A stretch of 10,794 nt of DNA, taken from positions 1 to 10,794 of the forward strand of contig JBAQMG010000094.1 in the NCBI GenBank assembly GCA_049302575.1, written 5' to 3'. Positions 6,483 through 10,794 of the stretch are shown in pieces. A model generated the notes under the pieces. It worked only from the letters and a program-made list of their open reading frames with translations. It was not told where the DNA came from and searched no databases. The translations under genes were made by a program, and so were the position numbers. Position 1 is the first letter of the stretch. Each line of letters begins with the position of its first letter. Origin of the DNA: JBAQMG01 sp049302575. Its GTDB lineage: Bacteria; Bacillota; Desulfitobacteriia; Desulfitobacteriales; Desulfitobacteriaceae.

Positions 6483-6516
6483 GAAAAGGGTGCCTTGCCG
6501 CTACCGACAGGGCACC
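6483..6516 (-). terminator. Terminator after dpaB
   Basis: On the minus strand GGTGCC (6516-6511) pairs with GGCACC (6494-6489). The inner TGTC/GGCA pairing extends it, and a short CTTTTC exit follows. It lies about 50 nt past the dpaB stop and before asd, separating the dipicolinate genes from the lysine operon. The U-run is short, so read-through is plausible. Confidence 0.6.
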
Positions 6517-6564
6517 TAAAATTTTTCGCATTATCAGAAAGTTTAATTTAGGAGCCCCAAATAC

Positions 6565-7152
6565 TTATCGGTAATCCTGTAAAATAGGTTGAACTTGTTT
6601 GCCTGAACAGGCCATAAGGATCGTCTCTGGAACTTTATCCATATGGGCTACTAAAGAATTCGCTTTATTCTTCGGATTATCCTGTCCGAAAGGAACTAAA
6701 TAAATATTTTTAGTAATGAGTAGTGTGCCGATATTTCGGGCGTTAAAACCAAGTCCATCATTCGTTGAAATTGCGATGACCAAGGGTCTTTGATTCCGAA
6801 GATGCGATTTTGCCGCCATCAGAACCGGTGTATCAGTGATCCCATTAGCTAACTTTGCCAAAGTATTTCCTGTACAGGGCGCTATGAGCAAACAATCAAA
6901 CATCTTCTGCGGTCCAACTGGTTCAGCCTCAGTAATTGTATGAATAGACTCTTTCTTAGTAATCTCTAGAAAACGACTTTTCCACTCTTCAGATTTTCCA
7001 AACCGGGTATCCATTGTTTCCACGGCATTAGAAACAATCGAAGTTAAGTCAGCCCCTTCATCAACTAAACGCTGCATTACTGCGGTTATTTCCCGCAAGG
7101 TACAGTGTGATCCCGTTAAAGCAAACCCTATTCTTAACCCGTCAAACTTCAT
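6565..7152 (-). CDS. dpaB: Dipicolinate synthase subunit B
   Basis: Flavoprotein-like subunit of dipicolinate synthase (SpoVFB), which with DpaA makes dipicolinic acid from the DapA product in the mother cell of a sporulating cell. The 195 aa length agrees with about 200 in B. subtilis. The FALTGSHCTL segment (10-19) and LIAPCTGNTLAKLANGITD (89-107) are typical of the flavoprotein/DpaB fold. The start is ATG 7152-7150, with GGAGGT nine nt upstream. It follows dpaA by 18 nt and is followed by a terminator, consistent with a dpaA-dpaB unit. The gene marks the organism as an endospore former. I see no signal peptide or truncation. Confidence 0.95.
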   Translation of the reverse strand: MKFDGLRIGFALTGSHCTLREITAVMQRLVDEGADLTSIVSNAVETMDTRFGKSEEWKSRFLEITKKESIHTITEAEPVGPQKMFDCLLIAPCTGNTLAKLANGITDTPVLMAAKSHLRNQRPLVIAISTNDGLGFNARNIGTLLITKNIYLVPFGQDNPKNKANSLVAHMDKVPETILMACSGKQVQPILQDYR

Positions 7153-7170
7153 TTTCTTCGCACCTCCACT

Positions 7171-8082
7171 TCAGGACTTTATAGAAGTGTTAACTGTGGT
7201 AAGCTGGCGAAGAATGAGTTGCGGATAAACCTGAGCAAGAATTTTACCTGCTGTTTTTGGTGCTACAATACCGGGAAGACCAGGTGCTAGAGATGCTTTT
7301 ATGCCAAGCATTTGAGCATACTCAAAATCAGTTCCCCCTGGAATGGAAGCCAAATCAATGATAACCGCATCACGAGCAACCCTTTCCAATATCACTCGGT
7401 CGAGAATTAGGTGAGGCACCGTATTGAAAATAATTTCAGCGCGACCAATTTCTTCTTCAAGATCAGAAAAATGGATCGTCTTAAACCCCATCTCAACAGC
7501 ACGTGCTAAATCGGCTGGCTTACGTGCTACACCCGTGACATTAGCTCCTATACCCTGGAGCATACGGGCAATTGTCCAACCACTACGTCCCAATCCAAGT
7601 ACATAGCATTGACTACCATGGATCGTTATCGTTGTGGCCTCCATAGCCATTTGTATGGCTCCTTCTGCAGATGGTATAGAATTAAGAATAGCTACCTCGT
7701 TTAGATTTGCAGTCTCCACTATCCGAATACCCATCATTTCCGCCACGGACTTCAAGGCCGGTCGCGCCCAACCAATAAAAAGCGGAACACGCGAAGGTAT
7801 AGCCTGAAGTACTTCTTTGTTCAAAATGATGGGGGAATCCGAATATTTTCCTTTGACATTCCCACGTTCATCGGTGCCAAACATTGGAAAAAGCAAAACA
7901 TCAACTTCTCTAACTGCTTCTAAGAGTGAGGAGACCAATGTTACCCCCGGTAGCGAAGGCGCCTTCTCAAATCCGACTCCGACTATGTAGGCTCCCAGTT
8001 TTTGTAACTCAGGAATGAAATAACGTTCCCTTTCATCCCCTCCAATCACAGCTAGGCGAATCCCTTTCAAACCCGCACTCAT
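7171..8082 (-). CDS. dpaA: Dipicolinate synthase subunit A
   Basis: NAD(P)-binding subunit of dipicolinate synthase (SpoVFA). The Rossmann motif VLGLGRSG lies at residues 161-168 after HGSQ (155-158). Other family segments are AVIGGDERE at the N-terminus, NSIPSAEG (134-141) and APGLPGIVAPKTAG (266-279). I chose ATG 8082-8080 (303 aa; B. subtilis has about 297) because GAAGGGGG lies seven nt upstream and the protein then begins at MSAGLKG, like its relatives. An in-frame ATG at 8112 would add ten residues but has no ribosome-binding site and falls about at the predicted transcription start. A sigma-K-like promoter at 8124-8151 fits mother-cell expression late in sporulation. dpaB follows 18 nt downstream. 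Confidence 0.95.
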   Translation of the reverse strand: MSAGLKGIRLAVIGGDERERYFIPELQKLGAYIVGVGFEKAPSLPGVTLVSSLLEAVREVDVLLFPMFGTDERGNVKGKYSDSPIILNKEVLQAIPSRVPLFIGWARPALKSVAEMMGIRIVETANLNEVAILNSIPSAEGAIQMAMEATTITIHGSQCYVLGLGRSGWTIARMLQGIGANVTGVARKPADLARAVEMGFKTIHFSDLEEEIGRAEIIFNTVPHLILDRVILERVARDAVIIDLASIPGGTDFEYAQMLGIKASLAPGLPGIVAPKTAGKILAQVYPQLILRQLTTVNTSIKS

Positions 8083-8123
8083 CTTTAAGCCCCCTTCAAA
8101 ACAGTGTCCCATTAACTACTATC

Positions 8124-8151
8124 CAGTATATGAGGCTTAACGGTCTGCGGT
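8124..8151 (-). promoter_or_regulatory. Candidate sigma-K promoter of dpaAB
   Basis: On the minus strand ACC (8151-8149), 16 nt, CATATACTG (8132-8124) matches the late mother-cell sigma-K pattern (AC near -35, CATANNNTA at -10) except for the last base. It lies in the 84-nt gap between dapB and dpaA, where such a promoter is expected. In B. subtilis spoVF is sigma-K dependent. Confidence 0.5.
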
Positions 8152-8166
8152 TCCTATGTGAACTAC

Positions 8167-8970
8167 CTAATCGAGGAAATTCTCCAATCCTATAACCAAA
8201 CTCGTTAATTTAAAGGCTTTACGTATAGCTAACGTAACTCCAGGCATATAAGTTTCACGAGTATAAGCGTCATGTCTGATCGTTAAAGCCTGACCCAGAC
8301 CACCAAAAATGATCTCTTGGTGAGCAACTAGACCCGGGAGGCGCACAGAATGGATATGAATCCCTCCAAGATCTGCGCCACGTGCACCTGAAACCTTTTC
8401 GTATTCGTTGGGATGCCCTTGTACCATTGTCTCACGTACTTGAGAAATCCATTCCGCTGTTTTCAGAGCGGTTCCAGAAGGTGCATCAAGTTTTTGGTCA
8501 TGATGAAGCTCTATTATCTCCACATGGGGGAGATACTTGGCCGCTTCTCTCGCAAAACGCATCATCAAAATTGCTCCAATAGCAAAATTAGACGCGATAA
8601 AGGCTCCCACACCTTCTTTAGAAACTACAGCTTGAATTTCAGAAATCTCAGCTTCATCTAGACCGGAAGTACCTATCACCGGAACAACTCCGGCAGCGAT
8701 AGCAATTTTGGCATTCTTTAAAACTGATTGGGGATTTGTAAAATCAACTAAAATATCAGCCTTAGAAGAACTCATAATTTCCAAATCAAGTGGGCCAGAA
8801 ATATCTATCCCTACTCTAGTTGATCCCATCATATAGCCCACATCTTGTCCTTGACCTCGTGTATCAGATGCTCCTACCAACGCTAAGTCATCTTGGGCTA
8901 AAATAGTTTTGATAACTTCTTGCCCCATTTTTCCATTGGCGCCTGAAACAAAAACACGGATTTTTCTCAA
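8167..8970 (-). CDS. dapB: 4-hydroxy-tetrahydrodipicolinate reductase
   Basis: Reduces the DapA product with NAD(P)H toward diaminopimelate, so it competes with DpaAB for that substrate. The 267 aa length equals that of the B. subtilis enzyme. Motifs are the nucleotide-binding GANGKMG (10-16), DFTNP (76-80), GTSG (100-103) and the active-site ELHHDQKLDAPSGTA (154-168), with His156/His157 and Lys160. The start is TTG 8970-8968, five nt after AGGGGGAG (8983-8976). An intrinsic terminator ends only 26 nt before this start, and a sigma-A-like promoter lies just beyond it. dapB is not part of the syntenic Bacillus ymxH-spoVF block, so its place here directly before dpaAB is a lineage-specific arrangement. 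Confidence 0.95.
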   Translation of the reverse strand: MRKIRVFVSGANGKMGQEVIKTILAQDDLALVGASDTRGQGQDVGYMMGSTRVGIDISGPLDLEIMSSSKADILVDFTNPQSVLKNAKIAIAAGVVPVIGTSGLDEAEISEIQAVVSKEGVGAFIASNFAIGAILMMRFAREAAKYLPHVEIIELHHDQKLDAPSGTALKTAEWISQVRETMVQGHPNEYEKVSGARGADLGGIHIHSVRLPGLVAHQEIIFGGLGQALTIRHDAYTRETYMPGVTLAIRKAFKLTSLVIGLENFLD

Positions 8971-8996
8971 ATTAACTCCCCCTGTGATAATACGGC

Positions 8997-9028
8997 AAAA
9001 ACCCCGTTGCTTTAAGCAATTCGGGGTT
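8997..9028 (-). terminator. Intrinsic terminator between ymxH and dapB
   Basis: On the minus strand AACCCCG (9028-9022) pairs with CGGGGTT (9006-9000). An inner TTGC/GCAA stem adds pairs, and a T5 run (9001-8997) overlaps the end of the stem. It is a textbook rho-independent terminator about 40 nt past the ymxH stop and 26 nt before the dapB start. It either ends the ymxH transcript or acts as an attenuator in the dapB leader. Confidence 0.8.
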
Positions 9029-9043
9029 ACAGCTTTTCTATCT

Positions 9044-9073
9044 ATTTTATTGTATTTGTGGAGCTTCTGTCAA
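9044..9073 (-). promoter_or_regulatory. Candidate sigma-A promoter for dapB
   Basis: A perfect -35 TTGACA (9073-9068) overlaps the ymxH stop codon. An 18-nt spacer and -10 TAAAAT (9049-9044) follow. Transcription would begin near 9037, less than 10 nt before the terminator stem at 9028. No other room for a dapB promoter exists after the terminator. Confidence 0.5.
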
Positions 9074-9351
9074 ACTGAATATTTTCGTGATTTCTCTGCT
9101 TTATTTTGCATGTCAACTATGATTACTTCTGCACCAACCTTCTTGACTGCCTGCCAAGGAATAACAAATAGATCACGATCACGTTCCCCCATTCCCGCAA
9201 AAAAGCCAGTAAAACCTGAACGAGACGTAAGAATAATTGCTTCTATTTCCCCTTTTGCGGAAATTGCTAAATCAGCGTCTCCTATTAATCCTAATTTCGA
9301 ACCATCAAACAAATTGATGATTTCCTTCCCACCCAAATCGCTTAAGAACAC
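9070..9351 (-). CDS. ymxH: YlmC/YmxH family PRC-barrel protein
   Basis: A 93-residue protein of the YlmC/YmxH family, a small PRC-barrel fold. The start FLSDLGGKEIINLFDG is typical, followed by a beta-rich body and a PWQAVKKVGAEVIIVD segment (65-80) near the end. Members are widespread in endospore formers and linked to sporulation by distribution; the molecular role is unknown. In B. subtilis ymxH lies directly upstream of spoVFA, and here it lies upstream of dapB-dpaA, so position supports the name. The start is GTG 9351-9349, seven nt after AGGGAGG (9365-9359). The stop overlaps a -35 box, and a terminator follows. It probably shares a transcript with the membrane-protein gene 36 nt upstream. 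Confidence 0.85.
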   Translation of the reverse strand: MFLSDLGGKEIINLFDGSKLGLIGDADLAISAKGEIEAIILTSRSGFTGFFAGMGERDRDLFVIPWQAVKKVGAEVIIVDMQNKAEKSRKYSV

Positions 9352-9387
9352 TCTAATTCCTCCCTCAATACTTCGGAGAATATCCTT

Positions 9388-9696
9388 TTATTTTCGGATC
9401 CAATAAAAGAACTTTATAATATACGGCTGAACTATAGCCAAAGTTAAGGATATCAAGGCTAAAGGTTCTACTACAAATGTCGTATTACTCCATAAATCTT
9501 CGGGTAATTTTAAAAAAGAAAATAATAGTTCTAAAGATAAATAAATACCCCCTGCAGTTCCCACTAATTGGGCTAGCGCAGAAGCGAAGGGACTTGAGAC
9601 TGCCATTGGTTTAGATCTCCACATCATTAAGGACTTTCGTTCTCTTACCGAAGCACAAGCTCCTATGGTCAGGATTAGTAAAAATACAGTTTGCAT
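9388..9696 (-). CDS. Small membrane protein of unknown family
   Basis: A 102-residue protein with three predicted membrane segments by eye: about residues 3-16, 41-62 and 73-98. A basic stretch (R-E-R-K-S, then W-R-S-K-P) follows the first, and the C-terminus is short and basic. I do not recognise the family. It is similar in size and topology to small sporulation membrane proteins such as YtrH, but I cannot show homology. The start is ATG 9696-9694, with GGGAGGG about ten nt upstream. A 9-bp inverted repeat (9700-9738) flanks this ribosome-binding site in the mRNA. The gene lies 36 nt before ymxH on the same strand, between dut and the dap/dpa genes, which hints at a sporulation or envelope role. 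That role is inference. Confidence 0.7.
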   Translation of the reverse strand: MQTVFLLILTIGACASVRERKSLMMWRSKPMAVSSPFASALAQLVGTAGGIYLSLELLFSFLKLPEDLWSNTTFVVEPLALISLTLAIVQPYIIKFFYWIRK

Positions 9697-9699
9697 AAT

Positions 9700-9738
9700 A
9701 CAAGTTCCCTCCCTAACAAATTATATGAAGGAACTTGT
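9700..9738. repeat. 9-bp inverted repeat flanking a ribosome-binding site
   Basis: ACAAGTTCC (9700-9708) and GGAACTTGT (9730-9738) pair perfectly around 21 nt. On the minus strand this stem would place the Shine-Dalgarno of the 9388-9696 gene next to or inside the hairpin, a possible translational switch. On the plus strand T4 follows, which looks terminator-like, but no plus-strand gene lies upstream. CATATAAT inside the loop on the minus strand resembles a sigma-E -10 box, with only a poor -35. Confidence 0.45.
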
Positions 9739-9837
9739 TTTTAATGCCTTTATGTGAATTTCATATCCTTTCTACTTTAAGATATCTTTCGAAGACATAT
9801 AGGATCAAGGTAGAACTAACATAGGACAAATATACTA

Positions 9838-9866
9838 TTTACACTTAAAAATTTATACCTTATAAT
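9838..9866 (+). promoter_or_regulatory. Near-consensus sigma-A promoter of the 43-aa peptide gene
   Basis: TTTACA (9838-9843), exactly 17 nt, TATAAT (9861-9866). Eleven of twelve box positions match consensus. Transcription would start about 24 nt before the start codon at 9897. Confidence 0.75.
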
Positions 9867-9896
9867 AACAATGTAAATTAACCAAGGAGTTAAACT

Positions 9897-10028
9897 ATGC
9901 ATAGAAAAAATGATGAGTTCCTTTGGCATAAACTAACTACACGCAACCAAAATTGGATTATAATTGAAGTTTGTGTCTTTATTTCACTACTTACCGTTGG
10001 TATTTTAAGCTTAATCTCAAAGATATAA
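9897..10028 (+). CDS. 43-residue single-span membrane peptide, unknown
   Basis: The ATG at 9897 lies seven nt after AAGGAG (9884-9889) and behind a near-consensus promoter, and a strong hairpin terminator sits at 10110-10155. This complete expression unit argues for a real gene despite its size. The peptide has a polar, charged first half (residues 2-19, with H-R-K-N-D-E) and a hydrophobic second half from about W20 to I40, broken by one Glu and one Cys, ending in S-K-I. One membrane span with the N-terminus likely cytoplasmic fits. I do not recognise a family. A small regulatory or stress membrane peptide is possible, as is the toxin of a type I toxin-antitoxin pair, but I saw no clear antisense RNA promoter. 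Confidence 0.6.
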   Translation: MHRKNDEFLWHKLTTRNQNWIIIEVCVFISLLTVGILSLISKI

Positions 10029-10109
10029 GAAGAACGCCTGAACGGGAGTTTCCTGAAAAAGTAAAATCAAATCTCCTTCCTAACTAGTTAGAGGAAGAAA
10101 AAGTTATTC

Positions 10110-10155
10110 AAAAGAAATCCCTCCGCTCCCCAATGGGTTCGGAGGGATTTCTTTT
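10110..10155. terminator. Strong bidirectional terminator hairpin
   Basis: AAAAGAAATCCCTCCG (10110-10125) pairs perfectly over 16 bp with CGGAGGGATTTCTTTT (10140-10155). A/T-rich stem bases give a T-rich exit on both strands. It lies about 80 nt past the 43-aa peptide gene and isolates it from the HicB remnant. A smaller dyad with core CTAACTAGTTAG (10080-10091) lies just upstream. Confidence 0.8.
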
Positions 10156-10176
10156 ACTGGGTTCATCCTCTGCTAC

Positions 10177-10229
10177 ATACGCATAATTAATACGCAAATG
10201 AGGGTTGACATACGTATAAACAATACGCA
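10177..10229 (+). promoter_or_regulatory. Direct-repeat operator overlapping the HicB-remnant promoter
   Basis: Two 20-bp copies, 10177-10196 and 10210-10229, match at 17 of 20 positions and begin 33 bp apart, about three helical turns. Each contains two half-sites of the form ATACGCA or ATACGTA, 13 bp apart. The second copy starts in the last base of a perfect -35 box TTGACA (10205-10210). The -10 is weak (CACAAT, 10228-10233). This layout fits autorepression by a dimeric ribbon-helix-helix protein such as HicB, which is inference. Confidence 0.55.
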
Positions 10230-10244
10230 CAATATAGCAAGTAG

Positions 10245-10520
10245 GAGGCGTTGGGGCTTCATTTATGGGGGATGGAGAAAGATGGAGATAATATACCGGA
10301 GCCTTCTGAGCCACCTTTTGAAGATATGCCCAAAGGTGCTATGATCGTTCCAATTACAGTTTTCCCCGATATAGTTAAAAATGAGATGGATAATCGGGCC
10401 GTAAAGACAAATATAACATTACCTGCATGGTTAAAAGAATTGGCTGAAAAGCAAGGCGTAAATTTCTCACAGATCGCCCAAGCAGGCTTAAGAGAATATC
10501 TTGAGACAGAAAAACAATAA
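10245..10520 (+). pseudogene. hicB: N-terminally truncated HicB-family antitoxin (remnant)
   Basis: HicB antitoxins pair an N-terminal RNase-H-like toxin-binding domain with a C-terminal DNA-binding helix bundle. Here only the second half remains. From E-A-L-G-L-H-L-W-G-M through GDNIPEPSEPP to NITLPAWLKELAEKQGVNFSQIAQAGLREYL it follows the family closely, with the ribbon-helix-helix at about the last 40 codons. The match begins directly after an in-frame TAG (10242-10244), so roughly 45-50 residues are missing. Starts are poor: TTG 10251 lies two nt after AGGAGG, and ATG 10272 is too far from it. No hicA toxin gene is visible nearby. Yet a promoter, an operator and a terminator frame the fragment. 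It is either a deletion remnant or an orphan DNA-binding protein. Confidence 0.65.
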
Positions 10521-10530
10521 CGCTAACAAA

Positions 10531-10558
10531 GCCCTCTCTCGCTTATGCGGGGGAGGGC
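10531..10558. terminator. Terminator between convergent HicB remnant and dut
   Basis: GCCCTCTCTCGC (10531-10542) pairs over 12 positions, two of them wobble, with GCGGGGGAGGGC (10547-10558) around a TTAT loop. The minus-strand exit (TTTGTT) is richer in T than the plus-strand exit, so it chiefly serves dut, though it lies between both convergent genes. Confidence 0.65.
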
Positions 10559-10591
10559 ACCTTCTGTTCTATGGGTACATAAACATACATT

Positions 10592-10794
10592 TCACTGTCC
10601 AGTAGAACCAAACCCGCCCTTCCCACGTAGCGTTTCCTCCAGATCCTCCACTATTTGAAATTCAGCCCTCATAACCGGCATAAAAAGCATCTGAGCAATT
10701 CGATCACCGTGATGAATAATAAAAGGTTCTGGACCGTTATTTGAGATTAAGATCTGTAGCTCCCCGCGATAATCCGAATCAATCACCCCTACTC
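10592..10794 (-). CDS. dut: Deoxyuridine 5'-triphosphate nucleotidohydrolase, C-terminal part
   Basis: Hydrolyses dUTP to dUMP and pyrophosphate, keeping uracil out of DNA and supplying dUMP for thymidylate synthesis. It is a trimeric cytosolic enzyme. The gene runs off the right edge, so only the last 67 codons or so are seen. Motif 3 is present as V-G-V-I-D-S-D-Y-R-G-E, with the catalytic-site Asp and Tyr. Motif 4 is GDRIAQMLF. The C-terminal motif 5, RGKGGFGSTG, closes over the active site. The GTG at 10784-10786 is an internal Val codon, not the start. The stop is TGA at 10594-10592. In related clostridia dut often lies near ymxH and the dap/dpa genes (recollection). Confidence 0.93.
   Translation of the reverse strand, partial: VGVIDSDYRGELQILISNNGPEPFIIHHGDRIAQMLFMPVMRAEFQIVEDLEETLRGKGGFGSTGQ

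Noticed and set aside
6430..6564. Lysine riboswitch before asd
   Set aside because: After the dpaB terminator only about 55 nt remain before asd, too short for the lysine aptamer, and no L-box motifs are seen.
8909..9406. 165-codon plus-strand frame
   Set aside because: Lies antisense across dapB, a terminator and ymxH, whose family assignments are firm; it is a shadow frame.
10108..10314. 68-codon minus-strand frame
   Set aside because: Covers a perfect terminator hairpin, the direct-repeat operator and the HicB frame in antisense; no ribosome-binding site or family likeness.

Overview
The window looks like chromosomal DNA from a low-to-moderate G+C, endospore-forming Firmicute. The gene content and order suggest a Clostridia member of the Desulfosporosinus/Desulfitobacterium type, but this rests on remembered family and synteny knowledge, not on a search. 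The main cue is a leftward block: ymxH (ylmC family), dapB, dpaA, dpaB, asd, dapG, dapA, RNase J. Apart from dapB, this is the Bacillus subtilis order ymxH-spoVFA-spoVFB-asd-dapG-dapA-rnjB.

Layout from left to right. Positions 1-887 carry no convincing gene but hold at least seven short inverted repeats, one nested into a three-way-junction fold (121-226), plus a 9-bp tandem repeat. Positions 888-2552 (-) encode ribonuclease J. The leader upstream (2553-2770) contains a terminator-like hairpin. Positions 2940-3071 (+) encode a 43-residue, four-cysteine DUF1540-type protein inserted on the opposite strand. Positions 3176-8970 (-) hold dapA, dapG, asd, dpaB, dpaA and dapB. Positions 9070-9696 (-) hold ymxH and a small membrane protein of unknown family. 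Positions 9897-10028 (+) hold a 43-residue single-span peptide behind a near-consensus promoter. Positions 10177-10520 (+) hold a direct-repeat operator followed by the C-terminal remnant of a HicB-family antitoxin. The right edge (10592-10794, -) is the 3' part of dut (dUTPase).

How the genes work together. Aspartate kinase (dapG), aspartate-semialdehyde dehydrogenase (asd), dihydrodipicolinate synthase (dapA) and dihydrodipicolinate reductase (dapB) form the upper lysine/diaminopimelate pathway, which feeds peptidoglycan and lysine. DpaA and DpaB divert the DapA product to dipicolinic acid, the calcium chelator of the spore core. The sequence suggests separate control. A sigma-K-like promoter sits directly before dpaA, a terminator follows dpaB, and dapB has its own sigma-A-like promoter next to a terminator hairpin.

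Most unusual observations: a G7-T-G7 tract at the dapG ribosome-binding site that fits a one-nucleotide-loop G-quadruplex; a composite hairpin/heptamer-repeat/hairpin element between dapG and dapA; a multi-hairpin element in 121-226; and a 20-bp direct-repeat operator retained in front of a HicB that has lost its N-terminal domain and has no toxin partner.
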